Below are positions 24,496 through 56,487 of a DNA stretch of 64,000 nucleotides, piece after piece. This stretch comes from Paroedura picta. Taxonomy: Eukaryota > Chordata > Lepidosauria > Squamata > Gekkonidae. The notes below the pieces were generated by a model that worked only from the letters and a program-made list of their open reading frames with translations, was not told where the DNA came from and did not search any database. The translations under genes were made by a program, and so were the position numbers. Where the stretch lies: the NCBI RefSeq assembly GCF_049243985.1, contig NC_135380.1, positions 16,850,501-16,914,500 of the forward strand, given 5' to 3'. Each line of letters begins with the position of its first letter. The first letter of the stretch is position 1.

Positions 24496-24810
24496 TTCAA
24501 GTTGAAGATGACTTACGGTAACCCTGTAGGGCAGAGGTAGTCAACCTGTGGTCCTCCAGATATCCACGGACTACAATTCCCATGAGCCCCTGCCAGGGTT
24601 TGCTGGCAGGGACTCATGGGAATTGTAGTCCATCTAGAGGACCACAGGTTGACTACCCCTGCTGTAGGGTTTTCAAGATGAGAGACATTCAGTGGTAGAT
24701 ATTCATTGCTTGCCTCTGTTGAGCCCTGCTATTTGTTGGTGGTCTCTCATCTGAGTACTGACCACTGCTTAGCTTCTGAGATCTAATGAGGTTGGGCTAG
24801 CTGGGCTGTT
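24496..24810 (-). mobile_element. 5S-rRNA-derived SINE, split by a MITE
   Basis: The reverse strand contains agatctcagaagctaagcag and a diverged gatgagagacc, which match the internal promoter region of 5S rRNA. The body (gacttacggtaacc, tttcaagatgagagacat) is the usual squamate 5S SINE body. MITE copy 4 interrupts it. Confidence 0.8.
24532..24661. mobile_element. Palindromic hAT MITE copy 4, nested in a 5S SINE
   Basis: A 130-bp copy with perfect duplications ctgtaggg at 24524-24531 and 24662-24669. It splits a 5S-derived SINE (24496-24810). A related SINE copy at 34.7-34.9 kb lacks the insertion and serves as an approximate empty site. Confidence 0.88.
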
Positions 24811-27528
24811 CAGACACAACATCTCTGTTGGAATACTGCATTTTTTTTATCCTTGCATAACATTAGAACTGCAGATTGGGTAGTTGCTTCAAATGCCCTT
24901 GTTTCATAACAGTTGACTGACTGTGTTTATAATTAGGGTAAGAATGAGCTAAAAAGACAGTAGGAGTGCCAAAAGCTGAATTGCAATTGATTCTGTTTGG
25001 AACTTCTGTATGGGACTTTTCACAGCTAAGCACAGACTGGTACCTTTATGCAATGGCACCCTGAAGCAACAGTAAAAGACAGTGTGTTGAAAGAGCATGA
25101 AATTCAGGCATTGTCTGCTGTTTTTTTTTCCCCTCCATACAGTGTAAATGAGGCTTTTGGGGATACATAGCTTACGTTAATCAGGACCAGTATTTGCTCT
25201 GCAATACATTAATTGCATTTGCTGAATTTCTGGCAAGCAACGACAAGAAACGTTTTGCTTCACAGCTTCAGACTCCACATTGCAAAACATACTGCTGCCA
25301 AAAAAAATAACTGTCCAAACCCCTTGGCTGACCTAGATATAAGACGTACAAGCATAAGTGATTTCTTGTAATCGACAGCCCTACCATTGCTGCTAACATG
25401 CCTGGACAAAGAGTGGAATCACCAGATCATTCAACTCATTGAAGATGCAAACAACCAGTAAGAATGCTTTCAAAAAATATTCTGTGGGGATTCTGAACCC
25501 TCTGTGCAGATTCTTTCACAAGTCTTACATGCCTCTTCAGATGGGATGACACATAAAAGTGGATTTGTGGGGGGAATCCCCCTCCCGTAATGTATGTTTG
25601 GCTTTGGTCTGCAGTGAGTAGAAAAACACTCATACATATACAGATCCATTAATCCTCTGATCTGTCAAGGTGGCTAGAAATGCATTCTTAAATACTTAGA
25701 AGAAAAACCTCAGAAACTGGCATTTGGTCTGAGTGATACAATGCTCTAATTATTGAAAATAGTTAAATTTGGAAGATACACCTGTCTAGTAGGCTTCCTA
25801 AATTTATTTCTAGCTTTTGTATTCTAATTAAGGGATTACTTGTTTGTTTTGCTTATTTGGGGGGGGGGTAATTGTTCTGTGATACTGAATAGGCCTACCA
25901 AATTCAGAGAAGCCTGGTGAGTTAGTTTCCCTCGTTATTTTTTTTTGGGGGGGGGGGGGGGGAGCGGGTTCTGTGTTTGTGAAATCTTAGTATTTGGCAG
26001 ATAAATTTGTTTGTAACCAGATTCCTCAGCAAGGGGGCTGCAGATCTCCACTGAGGCATTTGAGATCTCCCCATTTTACTGAACTTACTTCCCCACCAAC
26101 CTTTATAATTTGTATCTTCAATTCTGGTGACCTATTTTTGTCTGGAGGCTTCATAAGCTTCCCTGTGTTTTGAGGTCCAGATACCTTTCATAGCACCTTT
26201 AATCAGTTTTAGCTGACATGCCAAGTACAGCCACTTTGCCCCCTTTCCTGGTCCAATATCACAATTCTGTATGACAAACTGATAGGAAGATCTGTTTTAT
26301 TTTTAATGAGGTTGGGAAGACGACTTTTAACTGAGATTTAATGAAGTAACTCCTTACGACCTATACTACTTAGGAGTTTCTATTTTGGTTAGCCATTAAC
26401 TTTTTTGTTATCTGCTCAAGCAAGGTCCAACGCAGCTATTATCTATAGGACTTTGAATTGAGAAAATTTATCTATTTTTAGCAGTTTTCCTCTTCTCTTG
26501 AGGAATGCACTAGTGGGCTTGTGTCATAGAAAGCGAGATTAGCATCCAATCACATTTCCCAGAGCATTTCTCAAATGGTCTCAAGAGATCAGTAAAAACA
26601 ATCCATTGTGCAAGGCTCTCGGTCAGCAGTTTGTGATGAAAGGTCAGCAATGAGGCCCAAAGCCCTGTTGTAACTAAATTGATTTTTTTTCATGTCCTGC
26701 TTCCCTAGGAAGCTATGTAAAGGATTCTGGCCTCCTACAAAAAATGTAGCCAAGTAAGTCCTAAGCCAAATACCCAGGTCCAGGCTGGCATATGGCAACA
26801 AGTTTATATATATATATATTTGTATGGCTATTCCAGTTCTAGCTGTTTCTTTTCTTTTATAGGTTCCCTTCTTCCGAGTATTCATTAAGTCTCAAAAGTT
26901 GTCTCCTGCAGTTGGTGGCACCCAAATGAAGAGTGACACTCAACTCTCCCTTTCTTAAAAAGCAATCAATAAAAATCTGAATAACATTTCTCTCACTCCT
27001 GAGTTTTTGTTTTTGTTTTCTTTCATATTAAGAGTTACTTCTGAGGTTTTATGATTTTCTTTCATATTAAGAGCTACTCCTTGTGCCTCATCTCTTTCCT
27101 TGACACCTAACACTTCGTTCCACAGCCACAGTGTTGCCGCTGTTCTGACACCTATCCAATTACATTTCAATTTTTGAGATTTTATTTTTATTAATAATTT
27201 ATACCCCACCTTTCCCCCCATTAGAGACCTGAAGTGGCTCACATCATTCCGAAATACTGCTTGAGGCACTTTTTTGTTGTGAACTTCAACCTGGGTTCTT
27301 TGTAGGGTGGAGTAGGGTTATTTATTGTAGGGTTTTACCCTAGCTTCTAAATTCTGTTTGCCACCCACCCTCTTGAGCCTTGTTGCTTTTCTGCTAACTC
27401 TCTTTCCTGCAAGTGTCATCCTTATTTTCATTTCTTGTTTTCATTCTTTTACAAAATGCTGTTCCCCTTTTGCTTACTTTAACAGAAGACAGCCTCTTCT
27501 ATTGTCCTTGTCAAATCACAGCCTAGAG

Positions 27529-27902
27529 CTGTTGTCTCCAACCTCCGGTCCCGGGACCGGGACCGGTCCGTAGATTACTTGGTACCGGGCTGTGGCTCCT
27601 CCTCGTCCTCCTCCCTGGCTGCCGCCTCAGGGGCTGCCCGGCCAGTCTGCCACCAGCTCACCTTTGGTGCTCTCCAGTGGCCGCCATGGCTGGGGCTCCC
27701 CCTCAGCGTAGCACTGCGCAGCTGCTGCTGGCAGCGCCTCCCAGTGAGAGGTGGGAAGTCAGGGGCGCCAGCAGGAAAGCAAGCGGAGCAGGGGCTCAGG
27801 CAGCGCTGGCCCTTGGCAAAAGAGTACTCCCCCCCCCCCGGGCCTCAGTAAAATTGTCAAGCGTTGACCGGTCCCCGGTGATAAAAAGGTTGGGGAACAC
27901 TG
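27529..27902. mobile_element. Non-autonomous hAT element with GC-rich exon-like cargo
   Basis: The ends are inverted repeats (ctgttgtctccaacc against cagtgttccccaacc), followed inward by gaccggtc on both sides. A perfect 8-bp duplication gcctagag lies at 27521-27528 and 27903-27910. The interior, about 27590-27830, is very GC-rich compared with the flanks. On the minus strand it contains gccATGGCGG, then seven more codons, then CAAAG followed by a consensus gtgagc donor, like a captured first exon. Confidence 0.82.
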
Positions 27903-28489
27903 GCCTAGAGTACCAGATCTTTGTTAAGGACTTTCTCCTGCAACAGTCAGTTCAGGCTTCTATTTGCAGTTTCTCTCTCCCTATTTCAAACTGATGAGCC
28001 ACTCCCATGCTCAGTTAGCTTAGCTGTATCCTGCTTGTTTATGGTGTGGTGTGGTCTGACGCATACTTTGCAGTTTGCCACACTACATTGATCGTCTTAA
28101 TGCTGGGAGCACGGTATGCAGGGCAGAGTTCCCAGAGTCAGGCAATTAATAATTTGAGGGTGGTCTGGAGGTTATTATAGGGCACACAGTTTTCAAATAC
28201 CGTGATTTGTGGCAAATTAGGAACTGGGAACCAACTTGTAAAGATCAATCTGGTGTTTATCCAGCAATACTGTTTCCATCACAGTATCTGACCATCAGCC
28301 CCTGAAACACCCAGGCTTATTCCAATAGTGTGGCTGCTGAAGTGTGCACGCCCAGGGACGCTGACACCCCGAATCAAACTTGATTAGTCTTAAAGCTGCC
28401 ACGGGACGGCCCCCTACCCGAATCAGTCAACAGTAGCCTTAATCTCCATGTATCTATTCCGCTCAAATCGGCTGGCCAGCACCGCATCT

Positions 28490-29270
28490 TGTGGCGGCCA
28501 GTCCCACGCATCCCCATTCCCCCGGCCGAGCCTGACGCTCCCCGGCGCCCGGCACGTGCATAATCCGATGGCTTTGCGGCGGGTCAATCTGGCCTGTCCG
28601 CGACCAGCCCCGCTCTGGCGTCAGGTTGGCCCTCCCTCCCGCCGGCAGCCCCCTCCTCCAGCAGGGGACGCTTCGGCAAAGGCCGCGGCGGAGGCTCCTG
28701 GCGCAGGCCGCGCGTGAGGCGAGCTAGGCCCCGCCCGGGGGAGGGAGGCAGGGCGAGCGGTTGTCAGCGCCGCCGCCAGCAAGGCCCGGCTCGTGCGCGG
28801 GTCAGCTCCGTCCCGGCCCTTGTCAGCAGAGCCGGCCGCAGGAGGGCGAGCGGGAAGCCGGCGCCCGGGACACGTCGCGGCTGGGGCCGCCTCAGGTCAG
28901 TCAGTCAGCCGGGCCGGCGTGAGGGAGGAGCGGGCGGTGGCATCTCGCGAGGGGGCCTCTCCCGGCGCGGTGCTGCGCGGCTGGGGATGCTGGCGAGGCG
29001 AGCTGTCAGGCCCCGGAGCCCAGGGCGGAGTGCGTGGCTCCTTGGCTGCGGATCTTGCCTCACAACGGCCCTGCGAGGCTGGCTGGGCGACGGGGCTGGC
29101 CCCAGTGCCCTCTACTGCTCCCCCTCCGGCTTCTCCCCCCTTTGGAGTCTGGGCCCCAGGGTGCTCAGGAGGAAGGCTGGGAGGGGTGTAAATACTTTGC
29201 CCTCCCGGGGATCCTGGTGGGAGAGAATGGCCAGGTGTCCCCTAGGGAGGGTGGTGTCTCCTGCCCCTTC
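28490..29270 (+). promoter_or_regulatory. DDHD2: DDHD2 CpG island with probable non-coding exon 1
   Basis: A GC- and CpG-rich block of about 800 bases begins abruptly after AT-rich intergenic DNA and lies 4.5 kb before the DDHD2 start codon. DDHD2 coding begins 8 bases into an exon whose acceptor (ttcttccag) ends at 33810, so an upstream non-coding exon is needed. A candidate donor, CAG followed by gtcagt, lies at 28896. Open frames here are composition-driven. Confidence 0.65.
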
Positions 29271-29714
29271 TCCTTTTAGCCTGACCTACCTCGCTGGGTT
29301 GTTGTGAGGGTAAGACGGTGACTGCCCAGCGTTAACCACTGCTTCCACAGCCCTTCATCTTATTTGCACAATTATGTTATGGGGGTACATTAGGCTGAGG
29401 CAGAGACTGCCCCAAGGGTGTTCAGTTAAGCTTCATGGCTGAATAGGAGTTTGAACCTGGATCTTCCCAAGTCCTGTTAGGTATTCTGGCTGTTTTATGC
29501 CGCAGCATTAAGAGGATCAATGTAGTGTGGCTTGGGTGGAAGGTAGGAATGAGGTTGTGGGAATAGTGTGGTAGGTTATTGAAGCCGGCACCGTACAGTG
29601 GCACTCCTTGTTTTTTAATAATAGCGGTATGCATGCAGCAGCTTGCTCAAAATAGCAACGGTAAAGTGACTTCCCCCCTGTATTGCACCCCTACCCTAGG
29701 TTCTGGTTTACGCC

Positions 29715-29850
29715 CATGAGCAGAATCCTTAGAGTGATTTTAGAACTGTTTTAAATTGTGATTTTAGTGTATTGTTGCCTTATGTCGTTCATCGCCCTGA
29801 AACTGCTGTATTGGAGAGGGCAGTTTATAAATTTCAGTAAATAAGTAGTA
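29715..29850 (+). mobile_element. L2-like LINE 3' tail fragment
   Basis: The sequences tcatcgccctgaaactgctg and ggagagggcagtttataaat followed by an A/T-rich tail resemble L2-type LINE 3' ends. It lies in the DDHD2 5' intron. The copy is short and diverged. Confidence 0.5.
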
Positions 29851-29954
29851 TTGGGAGGAGAGCTATTTTTATATCTAGAGCTGAGGAAATCGGAGATGAC
29901 TTTGTGTGGGAAAAGTCAATGCACTTAAAGAGTCCCTTTCCTGTTGTTTAGTAT

Positions 29955-30165
29955 GTCCTGCTTTTCTCCCCAGTGGAGGCCTGAAGTGGCTTACTTCATT
30001 TTCCTTTCCTTCATTTTACCGTTACACCAACCCTGTAAGGTAGGCTAGGCTGAGTGTATGCAACTTGGCCAAGGTCAGCTAGTCAGCTTCCATGGCAGAG
30101 TAGGGATCCGAACCTGCCTCTTCCAGATCCTAGTCTGACACTTTGACTACCATCCTGCTCTATCC
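29955..30165 (-). mobile_element. tRNA-derived SINE, reverse, diverged
   Basis: The phrases tgtaaggtaggctaggctga and ggccaaggtcagctagtcag match the reverse of a related SINE body. A more decayed relative occupies about 29275-29470. Both lie in the DDHD2 5' intron. Confidence 0.6.
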
Positions 30166-30366
30166 ATTCCAGGTGTACTGTTCAGGAGAGCATCAGTACT
30201 ATATTTAGAGATGAAGGAGTTAAAAACTGCCATATTGGGGATGAGAAGAGCTCTCTTTGTTGTCGTAGGGAAGGTGCTTTACTTTGCTGGACTGAAGGGT
30301 ATCAGTGCCTGTGAAGATACAGAAATTTATGTCCGTCTGGTGGGAAGGAAACATTAAAGTCTAAGG

Positions 30367-30672
30367 CAGGGATTCCCAACCAGGGGTCCACGAATCCCGC
30401 ACGGCCCACAGGCCCACAGGAGGGGGTCTGTGGCCTTTCTCTACTTGCTAGGGAAGTGACTGCCTCCACCTGGAGGGCTCAGTGGGTGGGCCATAGGTAA
30501 AAATCAAAGGGGGAAGTCATTTGTGGTGTGGTATGGCGGGGTCTGGGCTGACTTCTCACTTCTGGAGACATGGCAGGGAGGCGCGGTCAAGTGATATCAC
30601 TTCCGGGACTCCTTGAAGCTTGAAAAATTATTTCAGGGGCTCCTCTACGGTCAAAGGATTGAAAAAAGGCTG
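30367..30672. mobile_element. Non-autonomous hAT element, 306 bp
   Basis: It begins cagggattcccaacc and ends aaaaaaggctg, with perfect duplications gtctaagg at 30359-30366 and 30673-30680. Its right end (ttatttcaggggctcct) is related in inverse orientation to the element at 56872. It lies in the long intron before DDHD2 coding exon 1. Confidence 0.82.
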
Positions 30673-32382
30673 GTCTAAGGAGTAAACAGGCTGCTTGGAG
30701 AGTAAGAAACTGGGAATGTTAGCGGGGCCTGTAGTGTTAGAGGTTTAGTCACCATGGAGGAATAACCTTGGATGAAAATGGCATGTGAACTGGTTGCTCA
30801 GAAGATGATGAATAAGGTACTGGAGAATAGGTAATGTTAGGATAACTATTACAGTGGGTTACTGTTAGAGCTTAGGGCAGTGGTATCTTAGAGATCAGTT
30901 ACTGGTTAAGAGGCAGCTGGGCATTCAGTCAGTAATGGCTGTAGGTAGCTATATGTCAATGTGCTGATTTGTCATGATTGTTTCTGTGGTTCCTTTCCCG
31001 GTCACAATGAGCATTATGGAATTAGGAATGACATTTGGTGTGCTCAATTAACTAAAGCAGTGGGTGGGAGGGTGCCAAGATTGTTGACTGGGTGTTGTCA
31101 ATAAACCCTATACTTAGACAGGAGTTGGATATCGAGACTCCTACACCAGAATTGATTTTGCTAATGAATGTGTGTCATTAACTTGCAGGATGGAGCTTGC
31201 ACAGCTGATTCCCCCTATGTTATCCAGGGTCAAATTCTCACAGGAGAATGCCAGTTTGCAAGATCCAGGGGTCCCGCCCCATGGATTTTCCTGTTCTTTC
31301 TGATATAAGCAATCCATTTGCCACTGATGAACATGATGTAAACACCATAGTGATTTGTAGAGACATACACTCACAGTATCCTTTCATTTGGAGATTTCTG
31401 GAAAAATATTTCTGATTAGCAGCATTTCTATTATATAGACAAAAATCAGCCCCCCCCCCAAAAAAAAAGTGAACATATGAACCTGCCAGTAGTCTGCAAT
31501 GGGAAGTCAAAATGTCAGCGACTGCTTGGTTTAGTTTAGTTTATTAAAATTTAGACTGCCTTCCCAGAAAGCTGGCTCAGATTGGTATACATACAGAAAA
31601 TATAAAATATGCAGGTACAATAGGTAAAAAAATAATTTTTTAAATAAATGGAGTATAGTATTTCTGTAGCAAAATTAATTTAGTAGAGTACTGACAGTAG
31701 CTAGGGTTCTGTAACTGTAAACAGATCAAAGATTATCTAATCTACATATTTATGTAATCCAAATAATTTAATAGTTTCCTGTTATCTTATATATCTTATA
31801 ATTCAGTTTCCAGATAAATCTAATAATATAGTTCCCCGCATAAAGCAGTACATGATTATAGAACTCTGTGGGGATTTCCGCACCTGTTAAATGTAGTGAA
31901 ATGTTTACCTTATGTAGTCGTTATATTCCATCCCCTCCACATGACGTCACCAACATCCAGCGTCTGGGCAGTAACTGGCTGGCTACATCCTCCATTTTTA
32001 AGTGCTAGTTGGGGAATCGTATAAAGTGGATTCGCCAACCTATTTAGCACTAGCTACCGGAGAGCAACCAGCGGAGGGAAGGTATGGAGGCTCAAGCGTG
32101 CTAAAGGCGCCTGCCTCGTCCCACCCTCGCACCCACCTCCCTCTCCCCTGTTCCCAGGTACGGGAATTTCTTTTTTTTAATGGCTAACTTACTGGAGCAA
32201 TGAAAAGGCAGACAAGCATGTAGGCAATGCCAGAAATAATTTTTTCCCAAAGTTGTAACACAAAGCATGTCTCTTTAAAGTTCCACCCCCTGATCAGGAA
32301 CAAGATTAATTTTTAAAGGTATCAAGACTTGTGATTCCATAAGGGGTGGCATTCAAAAAGCACTATGCATCTATGATTAGAT

Positions 32383-32802
32383 TAGGGATTCTCAACCTGG
32401 GGGTTGGGACCCCTTTGGGGGTTGAATGACCCTTTCACAAGAGTCACGGCAGGGCAAGCAGCTTGGCCTGGGGGACGCTGCCATTGTTGCTGCTCCTCCT
32501 GCAGGTGCCTGCACTCGGCCACCAGCCGCTCCAGCAGTGCCTCCAGCGCAGCGCAATCTCCCGCCAGGTGCTCCAGGTGACAGTGCAGCTTGGTGGGACA
32601 AGAGGCAGAACTGAACTGAGAAACTCCAGAAAGAAAACTAATTTATATACAATCATGTATAATGGATCTTCACGGCATTGGTCAGTTTCGGTTTAATTTC
32701 TGTGAAAGAACACTTGCATAATTTTATGGTTGGGGGTCACGACAACATGAGGAAGTAAAGGGTATTAAAGGGTTGCGGGATTAGGAAGGTTGAGAACCAC
32801 TG
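32383..32802. mobile_element. SPIN-like hAT element with captured exon-like segment
   Basis: Ends match the SPIN/Buster type of hAT element as I recall it: one end reads ttctcaacctgggggttggg and the other, inverted, cagtggttctcaaccttcc. Terminal blocks gggttgaatgaccctttcac and tttatggttgggggtcac are also typical. Perfect duplications gattagat lie at 32375-32382 and 32803-32810. The central part (about 32450-32605) is GC-rich and reads on the minus strand as an open coiled-coil-like frame (LHCHLEHLAGDC, ALEALLERLVAECRHLQEEQ). This is not part of a transposase that I recognise. Confidence 0.8.
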
Positions 32803-33818
32803 GATTAGATGCATAAGCGTTTAAATGGAGAAGTATGGATTAAAAAAGAAAATAGCGGGCATGGCAGGACCTTTAAAACTTGGAGAAAGGGGATTGGTTG
32901 TCTGCACTGATTGATAGGCAGAAGAGAGTAGTGTATAAAGCACGTTGCTCTCTTCTGCCAGCAGCAGTTGTGGAGAGTGAGAAGTGTGAAAAGGTGGCAG
33001 ACAAGAGCAAGACAGCAAAAAGGTGAGGAGGGACTGGGAGGCGCGATAATACAGTATTTTTACCCATGTGCGGAAATGCCCTGTATTTTATGTGTGTGTT
33101 GAATCAAACGGATAGTAAGATTTATTCCTATTTCTGTGTTTGTGTATTTTAAAGCAAAAAGTCAGTATGTTTAAAAATGTTAGTAGAGCAAATCATGGGA
33201 CAAAAGTTCCTTTAAGGTGATGGTATTGATACTTAATGTAATTGTTTAAAAGTTTATTTGCTGACTTTTGAAAATGTAGATCCAAGATCCCATTTTTTAA
33301 ATGCTAAATTCCACAATATAGTCTTTATGCTTATGGATGGTATAGGTTTGTGGAACTGAGGAAGAAGAATCTGAAGCTTGATCTCTGATCCACATTAAAG
33401 AACACTTTTTTGGTATAGTTTTATGGAGAACTTTGCTTCTCATGGCTTATTAATTTGCCTGTCCATAAAGTTTTCATAAACTATCAAATCTGGTGCAGTT
33501 ATTTTGCCATCAAAGCATTGGGAGATCTTAGCCAGATTTAGGAAGAGGTCATCCACTGAGCCAAACATTTAACTGTTTTCTCATTACATACTCTTCATCC
33601 ATGTTCCTATGCTTGTTTTAGTTTAAGAAACTTGATAAGAAGTCACTTTGCGTAGCTTCTGCTTACTTAATACCTTCCACTTTTATTTAGCTTGTTTATT
33701 CAGAAATTGTTTTTTAATTCATGTGTGATTTCAGCTCAGTACTGGCAAAGAAGCCAATTTTTTGTGCTTAGAAAGTGTTCAGTTCATTCTATCTCCTTCT
33801 GTTCTTCCAGGCAGTGCA

Positions 33819-53599
<19,781 letters not shown>

Positions 53600-56487
53600 A
53601 GCCAGATGGACACGCTGTATCAGTCTAGTTACCAAATGTAAGTCATCTTGTTTCTCCTCCAGCTCTTAGATCAGCCAGTTCAACATGCCAGGAGTTTCTG
53701 AAGTTTCAGGAAACTAACCAGGCTTTGTGTGCTGCAGTAGGCTCACAATTTTTTTCAGCTGCTGAGCTCCATGGGGTTAATTCTACTTCTCCGTATATTT
53801 TAATAGATCTCGGTGTGGGTACTGAGTGAATTTTTGCCCAGCTGTATTCAGTCACTCGGGCCTTTGAACAGAGTTAAGAAATTTGCCACTAAACTGGAAC
53901 ATGATGGGGATGAGGATGGGGGATTGGTTTTTGTCCATGATGTGGCAAAGGGTCAGATGGCCCCCAAGGACCATTAAGAGTCTCAGACATATCATCCTAA
54001 ATACATTACAGCAAGGCAATAAATAACATTGACCTCAGAATACTTCCTTCCACCTATCAGCATTATGCTGTTTTTCTTCTCTGTAAGTAGCCTCTGTGGC
54101 TCATACTTTCTGATGGCACAGGGGAGAAAAAAATACCATGTTTCCAGAGGGACGTCCTGTTCTCCTGATTGTATCCTGCCTTGTCTATTGAGAGGGTGGG
54201 CAACTTAGCTTAAATTAATGCAGAACATTTATGCAAGTGCTATCAATGTATTGTTTATTGAGTTGTAGGTCATTATGACAGATGTGTCTGGTTATTTGAG
54301 CTTGTTGTTGAATCTTGGAAGAGTTCCAGCAATCTCTCATACCATTGTTGGATATATTCAGTATCCTTCCCTGATTGCCTTGACCAGTCCCTTCCTACTT
54401 GCATTATTCAGAGTGCTGTGAGAATCCCCATTCCTTCTCAATCGCTTTTTCATAAGTAAAACTGCTATAATATGGCTGATCTTTCCTGTTTCCTCAGATG
54501 TATTCCCAAGTGGAAGCTTGTCAAGGCTTCCTGTCCACCGCCACCTCTCATCTGTTGCTGACGTGCCCAGCATGCTTCATCCCCACTGCCTGGAGCTCTG
54601 GAGGATTCCTTGTCTCAGTAACAGTGGAAGTGTGGAAAGCGTTTTTGGTCTCACTTGCCTGACTCATACTGTACTCGTTGCTCAATGACTTTCTGGGCTG
54701 CGCCCTCTGGCTTAGAGGCAGGTGTGTGTTAAGTTGCAATACCAGCTATGTCGAGTCTAGGACAGCACTAGACGTGGCTAGAAATTGGTGCTAGAACTTC
54801 ACATCACCACTTTGGTTGGAAACCTCTGGGATGAGAGAGCAGCATTGGTTAGGACGAGGGTCACGTTTGAGTGAATAACTTCTCCTAGTGCGTCTGTGTG
54901 GGGGCATATTTATAAACCTTTGTTCTGTAGCAGCACTTGGATATTCAAGTATTATGATTTTGTTTTCTGTGGTGGATTTATTTTGTTCTGTGCCCTTCGT
55001 TGCTGCTGCTTTGCCCAACAGGTGGAGCTACGGACCAAAGCAAGACGCTCAGTAAATCCAAATTCCTGCCTTTCTACAGTCTGTTCTGCCCTGCTGGCTA
55101 ATGCCAGTTGTTCCCTACAGCAACTTTGCTGCTAAGGAGGGGGGATGCACAAGATACTTCCCTAAGGAGAAGCTGACAGCAGCATGGAAAGCTTCACATT
55201 AGCTTCTTCTTTTGTACAGCCCCCAAACGTAAACAGTTGAGTCCTCCAGTTATGGGAATGTGAGCCTGCTGCCTGTGTGTGAATTCATTATACCTATATA
55301 GCTTAAGCACACCAGGATCAGCATGAGTTCCACTGTGTGCTTCTTAGTGCAGTGTGTGGTGCAAGCAGCTGTTCTGCGAGGCGGCCTCGGAGTTGTCGTG
55401 AGGCTCCTGGGGTTCGCTATGCACAGACACCTTTTGTTCAGCTGCAACAAGAAGAGCACATCTTGCTCCTAGAGTGCTGAAAAGAGAATCCAATGTTGGT
55501 AGAGAAGTTATGTTGTGAGGCATGGCAATGATCAGTGAGTGGCCAACTGTGACCTCCTTAGGGAAGGTGTGGATCAAGGGGAAGAGCAGGGTCACTTACC
55601 GTACGCAGGCTTCCTGCTTTAGGCAATAGGTTGCCAGATGTAATTCCTGGTGTGTGATGGGGAGTCCCAGGGAGCAGCATGGAAGAAGCCTAGCCTGTGC
55701 TTGCTTTCACAGAAGGAGGGGGTCAGTGTCCTTTTGGGAACACAGCCAGCTGCCCATTAGGAGACAGTTCGTGTAACCAGGGTGGTACTTTAGAAGGCAG
55801 ACCAAGTGGCTCCTCTTGGCTGTAGGGAGAAGTGTAGCAAATCTACTGAAATAGGGCTGGGCTTTCATATGGAGCACTCTATGCTGCTTCGTATGCCCAC
55901 ACTGGTGTCTGCGGCCTAAGTCATAAACTGGGGACCATAATTCAATTGCACAGCTCCCGCCTGCACACTAGACCGTAATCTTGGCACAACCGCTTGGTAA
56001 CAGAAGTGTTCCTTGTTAACAGGAATTTTGTCACATTTCAAGGAACCTCTTCAACAGGAACAGTAGCCAGCAATGCGTTCCTGGGTGGGTGGGGTTTTTT
56101 TTTTGGGGGGGGAGGGGGTTCACACTGTATACCCTTTGTGTACTTTGTATCAAAACATCATCTCCCACGGGTTGTTCTCCTTTTGTGTTTGCACTGTTGT
56201 CCTCCCCTCAGTCCCCACTAGTGCTTCAGCTGCGCCTGAGCAAGAATGGCACTCAGTGAACAAGTTCTAGGTTGGAACCTCTGCTGGGGGGTGGGGTTGG
56301 GGACGGATACAGCAAAGACTCCAGCCTTGGCAAGTCAGGGCACAACAACAGCTGTCGAAATTTATGCACTTTGTAAAATGTGTCTATTTTAAAGTTATTT
56401 AATCTCTTTTCCAGTAAACATATGGCTTTGGCCTATTTCTTCTCTTCTACAAGGAGAATGCTAAGGTGTATTAACAGTGTATTAAAT
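53600..56487 (+). other. DDHD2: DDHD2 3' UTR and downstream sequence
   Basis: No coding exon is visible. An AATAAA at 54018-54023 is a possible proximal polyadenylation signal; an AGTAAA near 56414 could end a longer 3' UTR just before the SINE at 56488. A T10G8 tract with interruptions lies near 56096-56115. I see no other structure. Confidence 0.4.

Larger units (their letters stand above)
18900..28480. other. BAG4-DDHD2 intergenic region
   Basis: About 9.5 kb without a supported gene. It holds two Sauria-type SINEs, one tRNA SINE, two palindromic MITEs, a 5S SINE and the 374-bp hAT element listed. Two T/G homopolymer tracts lie at about 25858-25867 and 25940-25962. Stretches between these show no structure I can support. 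Confidence 0.55.
29271..33810 (+). other. DDHD2: DDHD2 5' intron
   Basis: The likely intron between the non-coding first exon and coding exon 1. It contains decayed SINEs, an L2-like tail and two hAT elements (30367-30672 and 32383-32802). No coding exon is recognised. Confidence 0.5.

Noticed and set aside
24720-24810. 5S rRNA gene
   Set aside because: Only the internal promoter part resembles 5S rRNA, and it is joined to a SINE body, so it is a 5S-derived SINE and not a functional gene.
27579-27994. Plus-strand frames of 90 and 105 codons
   Set aside because: They lie in the GC-rich core of a hAT element and cross its right end into flanking DNA. The exon-like signal is on the minus strand.
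28714-29307. Open frame of 197 codons, plus strand
   Set aside because: It is Arg/Gly/Ala-rich from the DDHD2 CpG island, with no recognised domain and a competing overlapping frame of 132 codons.
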